Part shown: one piece after another, positions 32,741 through 43,432 of the stretch
Layout: the number at the start of each line of letters is the position of its first letter
How positions within the stretch are numbered: position 1 is the stretch's first letter
Source: JAJDUF01 sp965214295
GTDB lineage: Bacteria; Chloroflexota; UBA11872; UBA12225; JAJDUF01
DNA: 64,000 nucleotides
NCBI GenBank assembly: GCA_965214295.1
Contig: OZ243944.1
Span: 434,001-498,000 of the forward strand
Reading direction: 5' to 3'
The notes under the pieces: model-generated
Databases searched by the model: none
Told to the model about the DNA's origin: nothing
Seen by the model: the letters and a program-made list of their open reading frames with translations, nothing else
Position numbers and translations under genes: made by a program

Positions 32741-33823
32741 TCATTCATCGAAATGGGTCAGTCGCTTGAACTCACGAAAGCGTGCCCGGACCTGCTCCCT
32801 CGTCAGCTCGACGAGTGCCTGAACGCCGAACTGCTCTACCGCAAACGAGGCCACGACGCTGGCGTGGACCAACGCGCGTCGGATGCTGACCATGCTCGGA
32901 TGCCTTGCCGGCACCGCACCACCTGCGTCCGGCAGCGTCATATCCACACTGGCCAGATACCCCAGAAACCCGCCGGCAAAGGAGTCCCCGGCCCCGGTCG
33001 GGTCACGCGGGTCTTCGAGCGGATAGCCCGGCAGGAAGAAGTACTCTTCACGCGCCCGATGGTGGTGCGCGTCGGGTGTCGTACCCCCGTCACCGACCAA
33101 GACGGCGCCGTATTCGCCACGCTTGACGATGACGATTCGTGGTCCCAGGGCACGGATAGTACGTGCCGCCTTGAATACGCTGTACTCGCCCGTATATTCG
33201 CGCGCCTCTTCATCGTTGACCAGCACCACGTCCACGCGCCGTAGCACCTCCGTCAGTGCAGCGCGGCTATGCTCGATCCACAGGTTCATCGTGTCGAGCA
33301 TCGTCAGGCGCGGCTGTCGGACTTGATCCAGCACTTGCGCTTGGAGCACCGGATCAATGTTGGCCAAGAACACGTAGGGCGCCGTCCGCTCGGCTTCCTG
33401 GAGCACCGGCCGGAACTCGGTCAGCACGTTGAGATCGGTAAACAGCGTATCCCTGGTGTTGAGATCGTAGTGGTACCGTCCACCCCAGCGAAAGGTCCGA
33501 CCGGGGAGCCGCGCGACGCTCATGAGGTCGATGGGGGCGCTACCGTGGGGACGGCACCGGGTCAGGAGCTCCTGATAGCGAGCGGGAAAGTCCTCGCCGA
33601 CGACACTGACGATACTGACCGGGGAGTAGAGTGCGGCGGCGAGCGCAAAATAGGAGGCCGACCCGCCAAGGGCTGCCTCGACCTTACCGAACGGTGTTTC
33701 GACCGTATCCAGCCCAATCGTGCCCGTGACGACGATCCGGGAGGGCGGTGGATTCCCGCCCCGTACCGGGGTACGGGACATGCTTTCGCGGGAATGCCGG
33801 CCGGGAGGACGAACAGCAGTCAT
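32741..33823 (-). CDS. PfkB family kinase (adenosine/sugar kinase candidate)
   Basis: A 360-residue ribokinase-fold kinase: GGSASYFALAAALYS near residue 55, and the C-terminal signature DPTGAGDSFAGGF with the catalytic Asp. Its place between mtnP and ahcY, both of which release purine or ribose products, makes adenosine or a methylthioribose-like nucleoside a reasonable substrate (inference). ATG 33823 overlaps the mtnP stop by 4 bp. The first 28 residues are encoded by a VIPANAGI-type palindrome (about 33748-33802), so the original start may have lain after it. Confidence 0.85.
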   Translation of the reverse strand: MTAVRPPGRHSRESMSRTPVRGGNPPPSRIVVTGTIGLDTVETPFGKVEAALGGSASYFALAAALYSPVSIVSVVGEDFPARYQELLTRCRPHGSAPIDLMSVARLPGRTFRWGGRYHYDLNTRDTLFTDLNVLTEFRPVLQEAERTAPYVFLANIDPVLQAQVLDQVRQPRLTMLDTMNLWIEHSRAALTEVLRRVDVVLVNDEEAREYTGEYSVFKAARTIRALGPRIVIVKRGEYGAVLVGDGGTTPDAHHHRAREEYFFLPGYPLEDPRDPTGAGDSFAGGFLGYLASVDMTLPDAGGAVPARHPSMVSIRRALVHASVVASFAVEQFGVQALVELTREQVRARFREFKRLTHFDE

Positions 33824-34695
33824 GAGAGGTACTTGCCAACGAGCAGATCGAGGCGCTGGCGCGTGTCGGCCGGGATGTTCTCCCGCTGCGTGATGATCGC
33901 GTCACGCAGCGCCGTCGGGCAGGGACAGGTGCGTTCGATGGGCAGCGCGTCTACGGTCGTCCGCACGACCCGCTTACTCGTCTCGACGTTCTTCAGCAGA
34001 TTGGCCACCACCATCTCGACCGTCACCGGCTCCTCCGACTCGTGCCAGACATCGTAGTCGGTCGAGAGGGCCAAGGTGGCATAGCACAACTCCGCCTCGC
34101 GGGCCAGCTTGGCTTCCGGAAGCGCCGTCATGCCGATCACGTCCACGCCCCATTGGCGATAAATACGCGATTCGGCCTTCGTGGAGAACTGCGGCCCCTC
34201 GATACATACGTATGTGCCGCCGGCATGGACCCGGGCGCCCACCTCACGCGCCGCCGCTACGAGCGCCTGAGACAGTAGTGGACAAAACGGATCGGCAAAG
34301 CCAACGTGGACGACCAAGCCGTCGCCAAAGAACGTGGACGGGCGGCTTTTGGTGCGGTCGAAAAGCTGGTCGGGTACGACAAGATCGAGCGGTCGGATTT
34401 CCTCGCGCATACTGCCCACAGCGCCGACTGATATCACCCATTGCACGCCAAGCTGCTTGAGCGCATGGACGTTGGCCCGCGCCGGTAGCTCCGAGGGCAT
34501 GATGCGGTGCCCATGGCCATGACGGGGTAGAAACGCCACGCCCATACCGCCCAGCCGCCCCACCGTCAGCGCGTCGCTCGGAGACCCGAACGGCGTCTCC
34601 ACGGCGACCTCCTGCCGGTCGGTGAAGCCGGCCAGCTCATAAAAGCCGCTGCCTCCGATCACACCGACTTGCGCCCGCGGCAACGCTGTTGTCAT
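33820..34695 (-). CDS. mtnP: S-methyl-5'-thioadenosine phosphorylase
   Basis: A 291-residue trimeric-type phosphorylase that cleaves methylthioadenosine to adenine and methylthioribose-1-phosphate. Seen: GVIGGSGFYEL, FLPRHGHGHRIMPSELP, GAVGSMREE, IEGPQFSTKAESRIYR and the base-binding segment LSTDYDVWHE. It sits 3 bp after mtnA, which uses its product, and overlaps the pfkB gene by 4 bp. Confidence 0.94.
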   Translation of the reverse strand: MTTALPRAQVGVIGGSGFYELAGFTDRQEVAVETPFGSPSDALTVGRLGGMGVAFLPRHGHGHRIMPSELPARANVHALKQLGVQWVISVGAVGSMREEIRPLDLVVPDQLFDRTKSRPSTFFGDGLVVHVGFADPFCPLLSQALVAAAREVGARVHAGGTYVCIEGPQFSTKAESRIYRQWGVDVIGMTALPEAKLAREAELCYATLALSTDYDVWHESEEPVTVEMVVANLLKNVETSKRVVRTTVDALPIERTCPCPTALRDAIITQRENIPADTRQRLDLLVGKYLS

Positions 34696-34698
34696 AGC

Positions 34699-35895
<1,197 letters not shown>

Positions 35896-35934
35896 CTCTC
35901 CTTGCCGGGCAGCGACCGCTCACGATGAATAATA

Positions 35935-36453
35935 TCAGTAATGGATGAGTGAGTAGATCATGTCCGCGTAGCGGCCGAGCTGCTCCCGACCATGGAGGAA
36001 GTCCAACTCGATTACAAAGGCGATTCCCGCGACCGTTGCTCCAAGCTCCTCGACCAGCTGGATAGAGGCTGCTGCCGTTCCACCGGTGGCCAGCAGATCG
36101 TCGAGGATGAGCACCCGCTGCCCCGGCTCTAGCGCATCGCGGTGCAGCTCGACCTCGGCGCTGCCGTACTCCAGGTAATACGCCACTTGCAAGGTCTCGG
36201 CGGGCAGCTTGCCCGCCTTGCGGACCGGCACAAAGCTGGCGTCGATCCGGTATGCGAGCGCGCCGCCAAAGATAAACCCCCGCGATTCAATTGCGACAAC
36301 GGCGTCAATCTGCTGATCGCGGTAGTGTGCCGCAAAACGGTCCACGACCGCACGCAGCGCCGCCGGCTGTTGGAGCAGTGGGGTGATGTCCTTGAAGAAG
36401 ATACCGGGCTGGGGGAAGTCGGGTACCTCGCGAATCAGACGGGCCAAGTCCAT
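35935..36453 (-). CDS. apt: Adenine phosphoribosyltransferase
   Basis: A 172-residue type I phosphoribosyltransferase making AMP from adenine and PRPP. Seen: DFPQPGIFFKDITPLL, AIESRGFIFG and the PRPP loop VLILDDLLATGGTA. It is the first gene of the minus-strand salvage block and recycles the adenine released by mtnP. mtnA starts 39 bp downstream. Confidence 0.95.
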   Translation of the reverse strand: MDLARLIREVPDFPQPGIFFKDITPLLQQPAALRAVVDRFAAHYRDQQIDAVVAIESRGFIFGGALAYRIDASFVPVRKAGKLPAETLQVAYYLEYGSAEVELHRDALEPGQRVLILDDLLATGGTAAASIQLVEELGATVAGIAFVIELDFLHGREQLGRYADMIYSLIHY

Positions 36454-36522
36454 GCCATCCGTATCCTTTCGGTGAGGGTACGCGGCGCTCCGGCGCGCTG
36501 CACGCTACGGCTCTGCCTGGCG

Positions 36523-36528
36523 ATAATA
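36523..36528 (-). promoter_or_regulatory. -10 box (TATTAT) upstream of apt
   Basis: On the minus strand TATTATCG lies about 70 bases before ATG 36453, similar in context to TATAATCG before rnc and the gene at 55384. No clear -35 box. Confidence 0.4.
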
Positions 36529-36635
36529 CCGTAGCCCGGAGAACGGCGCCCGGTCTGCCCGCCCAGCACTATCTCGTGCCGAACACATGGTCGAGGCGGC
36601 CGTGTCCGCTCCACAACCGAGTGTCGTCGGGGCGC

Positions 36636-36705
36636 GGTGGCGCCGGCTCGCCGTGACGCCCGGAGAGAACGGTACCTGGCGCATAGCAGTCGAGCCGACG
36701 CCACC
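36636..36705. repeat. 70-bp inverted repeat in the apt-MFS gap
   Basis: GGTGGCGCCGGCTCG and CGAGCCGACGCCACC (one mismatch) flank a 40-bp spacer. The gap 36454-36875 holds no convincing gene; a 63-residue frame at 36587 is of low complexity and overlaps this repeat. Confidence 0.5.
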
Positions 36706-36875
36706 GACAGTCTCACTACACAAGGTTCCACACCCCGAGGTGGACCATTGGGCGGCCGCTCCGCAGCCCGAACCATGAAGATGGGCTGCTTTCCTGACTG
36801 ACGCTGCCCTAGCGGGGTATTAGTGGGAATCGCTGGCAAGCCCAGACAGCAGCGGCTGGCGAGGGGAGCGGCGAG

Positions 36876-38180
36876 GTGGGTGCCCAGAGAGTGAGGTGGT
36901 TGGGAAGGCGCTGGTCCTGGGGCCTGCTCCGTCATCCTGATTTCCACAACCTGTGGGTCGCCCAGACCGTATCAGATGTCGGCTCGCAGCTCACCAGCGT
37001 TGCACTGCCACTCACGGCAGTCCTTACCCTTCGAGCCACTCCATTCGAGATGGGGGTGCTAGGTGCAGCCGCGAACACGCCCGTACTGCTCGTGGGGCTG
37101 TTCGCGGGAGTATGGGTGGATCGCCTACGCCGACGTCCCATCCTCATTGCCACTAACCTCGGCCGGGCAGTGCTGTTGGGCACCATACCGGCTGCCGCAG
37201 CCCTCGGCTTGCTTCGTATGGAGATACTCTACGTCGTCGCGTTGCTGGTCGGGACATCGAGCGTCTTCTTCGATGTAGCGGTCACCTCCTACCTGCCAGC
37301 CCTGGTGCGTCGTGAGGAGCTGATCGAAGGTAACAGCAAGCTGCAGTTCAGCCACTCTGCGGCGCGCATCGCCGGCCCCGGCGTCGCGGGTGGATTGGTA
37401 CAGCTCGTTGGGGCGCCGTTCGTGCTGCTCATGGATGCACTCTCATTCCTTGTGTCGGCTGCCTTCCTCAGGCGCATTCGCTCGCTGGATCCGACACCAC
37501 CGCCAACGCACCGGCGAACTATTTGGCGCGAGATCGGTGACGGGCTGCGCCTGCTGTGGGAGCAGCCCGTGCTGCGCGCCATGACACTGACCAGCGGCGT
37601 TGGAAGCCTGGGCACCAGCGTACAGCGGACCGTGCTCGTGCTCTACATGGTCCGCGAGCTGGGAGTCACGCCAGTGTTGCTGGGCGTCATCCTTGCCGTT
37701 GGTGGTGCGGCGGCCATCGTTGGCGCTGCGCTCGCCGGTCCGGTAGGGCGCCGGCAAGGGCCAGGCCCGGCACTGCTCTGGGCACAACTGGTACTCGGAG
37801 GGGGCAGTCTCCTCCTGGCAGGGGCGGCTGGCCCGTTGGCGGTAGCCGCGCCCCTTCTGTTGCTGGCACACGCGCTGCTCGGCGGTGGTATGACGCTGTT
37901 CAGCGTCAACCAGATCACCTTGCGTCAGGCACTTACACCACCCCAGTTGTTGGGTCGGGTCAACGCCACCCGCCGCGTCATCGTCTTCGGCGTGGTTCCC
38001 ATCGGTGCGCTCCTCGGCGGTGCATTCGGCGCCAGCATTGGCCTCCGGCTGACGCTGCTCGTCGGTGCTGGCGTGGTGATGCTGGCCTTCCTTCTGATTG
38101 CCTTCTCACGCTTACGCACGCTGCGCCAGCTCCCGCCGGTAGCCAGCACCGCACCCCTGGGTGCAAGTCCTGGGCCATGA
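36876..38180 (+). CDS. MFS transporter (MFS_3-like exporter)
   Basis: A 434-residue major facilitator with about 10-12 membrane helices. The motif-A-like loop GVWVDRLRRRPILIATNLGR lies near residues 70-90 and NxxGRVNATRR between helices 10 and 11 (LLGRVNATRRV). It resembles EntS/tetracycline-type effluxers of the MFS_3 group; substrate unknown. The start is GTG 36876 (GCGAGG upstream). It is monocistronic; no regulator nearby. Confidence 0.85.
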   Translation: MGAQRVRWLGRRWSWGLLRHPDFHNLWVAQTVSDVGSQLTSVALPLTAVLTLRATPFEMGVLGAAANTPVLLVGLFAGVWVDRLRRRPILIATNLGRAVLLGTIPAAAALGLLRMEILYVVALLVGTSSVFFDVAVTSYLPALVRREELIEGNSKLQFSHSAARIAGPGVAGGLVQLVGAPFVLLMDALSFLVSAAFLRRIRSLDPTPPPTHRRTIWREIGDGLRLLWEQPVLRAMTLTSGVGSLGTSVQRTVLVLYMVRELGVTPVLLGVILAVGGAAAIVGAALAGPVGRRQGPGPALLWAQLVLGGGSLLLAGAAGPLAVAAPLLLLAHALLGGGMTLFSVNQITLRQALTPPQLLGRVNATRRVIVFGVVPIGALLGGAFGASIGLRLTLLVGAGVVMLAFLLIAFSRLRTLRQLPPVASTAPLGASPGP

Positions 38181-38392
38181 GGGCGGTGCAGGATGGGCCC
38201 CTCGGCCCAATGCAGGGCGTTCTCCCAAGCGACAGGTCGGAGGTGATACAGACGCCCGGCTGACGCTGCTGCAAAAGTGACAGTCCGCGGCAATGGGCCA
38301 AACGCCCGGTTGACTCCGGCTTAACGTGTTCGACAAAGACGAGCCAGCTGTACCCCGGACCAGCGACCCTCGCTCCTTTACGCACAGCCGGC

Positions 38393-39412
38393 CTACTCGT
38401 CCTCGTCCGGCGGCGGCTCCAGGCCGGGCAAGGGGCGCGGTGCCGGCCGGCAGGACACTCCGATGCCCAGCAGTTGGGCGAATTCGGCAGCGTTGCTCAC
38501 GCCGTTGTCGGCGAAGCAGTTGTTGAAGAGCACGTGAGTCTGAGCAGTCGCCGCGGCCAGCTCCCGCACCTTGGGCAGCCATTCTTTCAGCTCGGCCGGA
38601 CTATAGCGGTACTTGGACTGCTTCGCTCCGTGCTGACCCGGCGCAGCCCAGGCCGCGCGATTGCGGCCATGCAGGCGTACCATGCCCAGCGCCGGATTGG
38701 TCGCCGCGACGACCGGTGGAACACTCGACCGAAACCCTTGCGGCTCGTCAACACAGACATAGGTCATGCCGTGATCGGCCAGATGATCCAATGTCTGCTG
38801 CCGGGAGCGCTCCTGCAGCCAGGAGATGTGCCGAAACTCCACGGCGAGCCGGTAGTCCGGCAGCCATTTCCGTAGCTGGGTAATGTAGTCGCGGTTGGCG
38901 CGGCTGATGCGGAACCAGGGCGGGAACTGCAAGAGAATGGCCCCCAGCTTACCCGCTGCGTGCAGCGGCCGGACGGCAGCCCGGAACTGCTGCCACAGCG
39001 TGCGCGTGAGCCACAATGGCACATCGCGGGCGTAGAGACGGGGTTGGCTCCGTAGCCGGCCCGGCAGGTCGTCGCGCAGCGCGGGCGGCAGCGTCCGCAG
39101 GTCGAGGGTATGCTGGGTCAGCGGCGCGTAGGCTTTGACATTGAAGACGAAATCGTCCGGTGTCCGCTCGATCCACCCGGCAACGGCCTGCTCGGCCGGG
39201 AGCGCGTAATAGGTCGAGTCCACCTCGACCAGCCCGAGCTGCGTGGCGTAATAGCGCAGACGCGCCGCGGCGCTCCGCGCATGAGCCGGATACCAACCCG
39301 AGCGCAGCAGCGTCGGATCGGTCCACGAGCACACCCCGACCAGTACACTCTGGCCAGAGGCCGGCGTGCCAGACGGCTGAGGCGGTTGCGCGGCGGTGTC
39401 AACAGTGCTCAT
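38393..39412 (-). CDS. DUF72 domain-containing protein
   Basis: A 339-residue TIM-barrel protein of the YecE/DUF72 family: VGVCSWTDP, LVEVDSTYYALPA, FVFNVKAYAPLTQH, ILLQFPPWF, LAVEFRHISWL, YVCVDEPQGF, RLHGRNRAAW and VLFNNCFADNGVSNA. Function unknown. The frame is open upstream, but homology begins at ATG 39412. It ends in an acidic PPPDEDE tail. Confidence 0.87.
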   Translation of the reverse strand: MSTVDTAAQPPQPSGTPASGQSVLVGVCSWTDPTLLRSGWYPAHARSAAARLRYYATQLGLVEVDSTYYALPAEQAVAGWIERTPDDFVFNVKAYAPLTQHTLDLRTLPPALRDDLPGRLRSQPRLYARDVPLWLTRTLWQQFRAAVRPLHAAGKLGAILLQFPPWFRISRANRDYITQLRKWLPDYRLAVEFRHISWLQERSRQQTLDHLADHGMTYVCVDEPQGFRSSVPPVVAATNPALGMVRLHGRNRAAWAAPGQHGAKQSKYRYSPAELKEWLPKVRELAAATAQTHVLFNNCFADNGVSNAAEFAQLLGIGVSCRPAPRPLPGLEPPPDEDE

Positions 39413-40018
39413 GTCCAGAGATCGCAGCGCAAGCGCCTCAACCCCGTTTTCGTCATTCCGGTGGAAGCTGGAATCCAGGCGTCTGGGGGAGCAGCCAGCG
39501 GCACTTCCTTGCTCCATACGCTGCCCTTGTCCTCTACGCCTCAACCGCCCTGTCCCGCATTCTAGCAAGGACGAGGTGTTGACATTCGGGCTAGAAGGCA
39601 TTGCTACCACCCCCACCGCGTCGCTCCGGCGGAATGTGCGACACCTGGACAGCGGCTTCCGCCGCAGTGACGAGAGAGGAGGCCGGCGCCGTCATTGCGG
39701 CGCAAGCCGCAATCCAGGGCCCATTCGTGGCCCCCCGGCCGTCCTGGATTCCTGCTTGCACGGGAATCACCATGACCTTGACCAGGCCACCGAAGAAAAT
39801 GAAAAATAGTGGTGGCTCCTCCCAGCGTCACTCCGGCGCACGCCGGAGTCCAGATCCGGGGATCTGGATTGCGGTACCGGGTTTTCCCCGGTGCAGGCGC
39901 AATGACGGAGGGAGTGGATTGCGGCCTGCGCCGCAATGACGGGGGCGTGCGCCGCAATGACGGGTGGGCGCCATGAATGACGCCCCTACCGAAAAGCTGG
40001 TTTGCAAACACGCCCTAA
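39413..40018. repeat. Repeat-dense intergenic region
   Basis: Contains VIPANAGI-type palindromes (39453, 39743), a single GAGGTGTTGACATTCGGG end related to the element at 9459 (39572), several GGATTGCGGC/GCAATGACGG palindromes (39655-39720, 39840-39962), a second copy of the 22009 repeat (39743-39800), and at about 39974-40013 a right end TTTGCAAACACGCCC followed by TA, matching the MITE at 8036. No gene is seen. Confidence 0.7.
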
Positions 40019-40065
40019 TCCTCACCAATGGCGGTGCGGCTAGGGTCAGGCAGTGGTGCTTCAAG

Positions 40066-41226
40066 ATGCAGCTCGACAATGCTTTCACGTTCTACGCGCA
40101 GACGATGCCCGGTCTTGAGCGGATCACGTGGCGGGAAGTGCAGCACACCAGCCCGACGGCGAGACTGGTTGGCTATCGCCGGTATCGCCGGCAGAACGGT
40201 CTGGTCATCTTCGAGTATCGCGATGACCCGGTGCGCCTGCTGAGGCTGAGAACGGCCGAGGACGTGTTCTACCTCGCCGATCACGTCGGCGCCCTGGCGC
40301 GAGGGAGAGCCGGGTTGCAGGCGCTCGCACAACGTATCGTGCGGTCCCGCTACTTTGACGTGGGGCTGCACATCCATAGACGAGTACGTCTGACGACGCC
40401 CGCTGCACACGATGGGGCCAGGTGTGGTGTGCAGCGGGCGCGTCACCGGGGACGACGGCGTGGTCGCACGAGATTCAGGGTAGTGTCCAGGATGCAGGGC
40501 CGAGAGCACACCTACCGGAGAGCGGCTATGCGGCGAGCCGTCGAACAAGGCGTGCTGAATAGGTACAACCGGAAATGGCGGAATGTAGACGATGGCGCGG
40601 ACTTGGAGATTTGGGCCACGCTCCTGGAGCGGGAGTTCATCTGCGGCATCCGGCTCTCGGATAGGACTATGCGCCACCGCCCGTACAAGCGTGCCCATAG
40701 CCCGGCGTCGCTCCGCCCTTCAGTAGCCGCCGCGATGGTGTGGCTGTCCAGGCCCCAGCCGGCCGATGTCTTCATGGACCCGATGTGCGGCGCCGGGACC
40801 ATCCTGGCCGAGCGGGTGCTGATGGGGCGGTACAAACGGATTCTGGGCGGGGACCTGGACGGCAATGCCGTTGCTACAGGTCGCACGAACGTCGGTCCGG
40901 TGGCAGCAGACATGGAGCTACGTCAATGGAATGCGGAAGCGCTGCCTCTAGCCGCCGGGAGCGTTGATAAGGTGGTAGTGAATCTCCCTTTCGGCCAGCG
41001 GCATGGGTCCCACCAGCACAATCGCTCGCTCTATCGGCAGGTCTTTGCCGAGCTACACCGCGTCCTCCGGCCGGCCGGGCGGCTAGTCGCCCTCACCGGC
41101 GAGCAGCGCCTCGTGGATCGGATTTTGGCCGCCGAGCCAAGCCTTGTCCGGCAAGAGGCATGGAAGCTATCCCTACTCGGCACGCCGGCGAGCATTTACG
41201 TGATAGACAAGCGAACGACAGGGTGA
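40066..41226 (+). CDS. THUMP-type RNA methyltransferase (TrmN/Trm14-like)
   Basis: A 386-residue protein: an N-terminal domain (FYAQTMPGLERITWREVQ) of the THUMP class, then a UPF0020 methyltransferase with the SAM motif DPMCGAGTILAE near residue 240 and catalytic NLPFG near 310. Family members modify guanosine N2 in tRNA. The frame is open from 39964, but that extension is a mobile-element end, and homology starts at ATG 40066. The THUMP part is split by a 55-bp palindrome (40391-40445) coding for an Arg-rich loop, so RNA binding may be altered. Confidence 0.82.
   Translation: MQLDNAFTFYAQTMPGLERITWREVQHTSPTARLVGYRRYRRQNGLVIFEYRDDPVRLLRLRTAEDVFYLADHVGALARGRAGLQALAQRIVRSRYFDVGLHIHRRVRLTTPAAHDGARCGVQRARHRGRRRGRTRFRVVSRMQGREHTYRRAAMRRAVEQGVLNRYNRKWRNVDDGADLEIWATLLEREFICGIRLSDRTMRHRPYKRAHSPASLRPSVAAAMVWLSRPQPADVFMDPMCGAGTILAERVLMGRYKRILGGDLDGNAVATGRTNVGPVAADMELRQWNAEALPLAAGSVDKVVVNLPFGQRHGSHQHNRSLYRQVFAELHRVLRPAGRLVALTGEQRLVDRILAAEPSLVRQEAWKLSLLGTPASIYVIDKRTTG
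40391..40445. repeat. 56-bp-family palindrome B5 inside the methyltransferase gene
   Basis: TGACGACGCCCGCTGCAC and GTGCAGCGGGCGCGTCA pair with one bulge. The loop GATGGGGCCAGGTGTGGT is close to the reverse complement of the B2 loop at 58322, so even the unpaired part is conserved. Confidence 0.78.
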
Positions 41227-41239
41227 TTAACATACTTCC

Positions 41240-41293
41240 GTCATTGCTCTGGAAATAATCCCCAACCGTCAGTTCCGCGAACGCAGGCACCCA
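41240..41293. repeat. GTCATTGCTC/VIPANAGI composite repeat
   Basis: GTCATTGCTCTGGAAATAAT followed eight bases later by a degenerate GTCAGTTCCGCGAACGCAGG palindrome, the same order as 21551-21605. It ends at the ribosome site of the next gene. Confidence 0.6.
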
Positions 41294-41305
41294 AGGAACG
41301 GCACG

Positions 41306-42424
41306 ATGAAGATCATAGCCGTCGAGACCGTCGGCGTCAGGGTAAACCGGCGCGGCAACTGGCTCTTCGTCCGCATCCACACCGACGAGGGCCTCGTCGG
41401 TGTGGGGGAGGCGTCCCACTCCGGCGATGATCGCCTGCTCGCCGCCGCCATTCACTATCGCCTAGGACCACAACTCGTCGGGCAAGATGCGACGCGCGTA
41501 GCAGCGTTGAGCCGGCAGCTGCCGGGGGCCACCGCCGGTCACCTGCTGCGGACCGCCGCATCGGCGCTGGAACAGGCACTATGGGACCTCAACGGCCAGG
41601 CGCTCGGCGTGCCCATTCATCGTTTCTGGGGCGGGCCGGTGCGGCAGCGTATCCGGCTCTACGCCAACATCAATCGCGCTACGACGGATCGCCGGCCGGA
41701 AGGCTTCGCGGCCAACGCGCGGGCAGCGGTGGCTGAAGGCTTTCAAGGCGTGAAGCTGGCACCGTTCGACGACGTACAGCCGCGCGACCTCGATCAACCG
41801 GAGACGTGGCGCACGATTGAGCTGGGAGTGGAGCGCGTGCATGCGGTGCGCTCGGCAGTGGGGCCGGCGGCGCTGGTGCTCGTTGATTGCCACAGTCGGC
41901 TCACGCCGGCCATCGCCGCCCGCGTGGCCCGCGAGCTGGCGCCGGTCGGGCTGTTCTGGCTGGAAGACCCGGTGCCACACGACAAAATGGAGGGCCTAGT
42001 CGAGGTGCGGGCGGGCGCCGAGATGATGATTGCCAGTGGCGAGCGGTTACACGACCGCGTCGAGTTCCGCGATATGATCGTACAGCGCGCGGCCGACGTG
42101 CTGATGCCGGACATCAAGCACGTCGGCGGCCATGCCGAACTGCAGCGGATAGCGGCGCTGGCCGAGCCGTGGCAACTGCTCGTTGCCCCTCACAATCCCA
42201 GCGGGCCTGTCGCTACCGCGGCCAGCGTCCAAGCCTGCGCCTCGATGAGCAACTTCCTGATCCTCGAGTACGCCTGGGGCGAGGTGCCCTACCGGGCCGG
42301 CCTGGTTGATCCCCCGGAGCGTATCGAGGACGGGTTCCTGGCCGTCCCGTATCGGCCAGGGCTGGGCCTACGCCTCAACGACGCGGCTGTCGCAGAGCAC
42401 GCCTTCGATCCGCTCACCGACTGA
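41306..42424 (+). CDS. Mandelate racemase/muconate lactonizing enzyme family protein
   Basis: A 372-residue enolase-superfamily enzyme close to galactonate dehydratase-type members. Seen: capping domain VGVGEASHSGDD, barrel Lys in GFQGVKLAPF, metal ligands in VLVDCHSR, WLEDPVPHD and SGERLHDR, and a PDIKHVGG segment with His in VAPHNPSGP. It probably dehydrates an acid sugar; exact substrate unknown. AAGGAA seven bases before ATG 41306. Confidence 0.85.
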   Translation: MKIIAVETVGVRVNRRGNWLFVRIHTDEGLVGVGEASHSGDDRLLAAAIHYRLGPQLVGQDATRVAALSRQLPGATAGHLLRTAASALEQALWDLNGQALGVPIHRFWGGPVRQRIRLYANINRATTDRRPEGFAANARAAVAEGFQGVKLAPFDDVQPRDLDQPETWRTIELGVERVHAVRSAVGPAALVLVDCHSRLTPAIAARVARELAPVGLFWLEDPVPHDKMEGLVEVRAGAEMMIASGERLHDRVEFRDMIVQRAADVLMPDIKHVGGHAELQRIAALAEPWQLLVAPHNPSGPVATAASVQACASMSNFLILEYAWGEVPYRAGLVDPPERIEDGFLAVPYRPGLGLRLNDAAVAEHAFDPLTD

Positions 42425-42442
42425 CCCTCCGACTGGCTACCG

Positions 42443-43408
42443 ATGACCCACCGCGAATCCGCTCCTTGCGCCGCACCGAGCGGCCTGGCCGCCCGGCCCG
42501 TCATTCCCGCGAACGCGGGAATCCACGCTCCCAGGGGCTATTTTCAGAGCAATGACGACGAGGGTGAGGGCTGGCGCCTCATCTACGAGCCGCCGGGGAC
42601 CGCAGCGGACCTCTTGGGGGGCAGCGAGCGCCTGCTTGCTACGGTTAGCGCCGACGGCATCCCGGCGCTGCGCTGGTACGTGACGCCGCAGCCGGCGCTG
42701 GTGCTCGGAGTAGGGCAGCCGCGCGACGATTTCGACACCGCCGCGTGTCAGCGCGCCGGCCTGCCGATGGTACGTCGCTCTTCGGGCGGCACGGCGGTCC
42801 TGACCGATGACGGGCTGCTCAACCTCGATGTCGTGCTGCCGGCCGCGCACCGTTTGGGCCACCGCGACGTAGTGCGGGCCTATGCCTGGCTCGGCACAGC
42901 ATTGACGCGAGCGTTAAGGCGCCTCGGCTGGACAGCCCGCGCCGTTGCGCCCGAGGCAGCACGCCGCGATGCCGCCGCGCTCCGCGCTGCCGAGTACCCC
43001 GGCGTGACCGTGCTCCAACGCACCTGCTTTGGCGGCCGGTCGCCCTATGAGGTGCTGGTAGCCGGGCGCAAGGTCGTGGGGCTGTGCCAAGTCCGCCGCC
43101 GCGCCGGCACGCTGTACCAGGCCGGCATCCTCCTGGGGTTCGACGCCGAGCGCCTCGCCGGTCTCCTGAGCGTGTCACCGGCCGAGCGCGCAGCGGGCGC
43201 TGCCCGGCTCGGCCGGCGCGCCGGCGGCCTCTACACGCTGCCGAGGGCGCAGCCGGAGCCGTTGACACATCAGGACAGCGCCGCACCGATGCAGCGGATG
43301 CTCGGCGGTCTAGCGCCAGCATACCGGGACTTGGCAAGGGAGGTCATCCGTAGCGTGGAGCGAGCCATTGCCGAGACGGCGCTGGATTCCGGCTCCAGGC
43401 CGGAATGA
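42443..43408 (+). CDS. Lipoate-protein ligase A family protein
   Basis: A 321-residue LplA/BPL-type protein: VRRSSGGTAVLTDDGLLNLD, CFGGRSPYEVLVAGRKVVG with the adenylate-binding Lys, and RRAGTLYQAGILL. It would attach lipoate or octanoate to carrier domains. Residues 20-42 include the peptide VIPANAGIH encoded by a palindromic repeat, and the last residues LDSGSRPE come from another, so both termini are repeat-derived. No better in-frame start than ATG 42443 is present. It follows the enolase-family gene by 18 bp. Confidence 0.78.
   Translation: MTHRESAPCAAPSGLAARPVIPANAGIHAPRGYFQSNDDEGEGWRLIYEPPGTAADLLGGSERLLATVSADGIPALRWYVTPQPALVLGVGQPRDDFDTAACQRAGLPMVRRSSGGTAVLTDDGLLNLDVVLPAAHRLGHRDVVRAYAWLGTALTRALRRLGWTARAVAPEAARRDAAALRAAEYPGVTVLQRTCFGGRSPYEVLVAGRKVVGLCQVRRRAGTLYQAGILLGFDAERLAGLLSVSPAERAAGAARLGRRAGGLYTLPRAQPEPLTHQDSAAPMQRMLGGLAPAYRDLAREVIRSVERAIAETALDSGSRPE
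42500..42556. repeat. Composite repeat within the 5' end of the lipoate ligase frame
   Basis: GTCATTCCCGCGAACGCGGG palindrome then GGGGCTATTTTCAGAGCAAT, the reverse order of 21551-21605. Confidence 0.65.
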
Positions 43409-43432
43409 CGAGTGCCGGGGCACACGCTGCCC

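Noticed and set aside
36587..36778. 63-residue frame upstream of the MFS gene
   Set aside because: No ribosome site, no family, and it spans an inverted repeat.
39964..40065. N-terminal extension of the THUMP methyltransferase
   Set aside because: It is the right end of a MITE-like element; family homology begins at ATG 40066.
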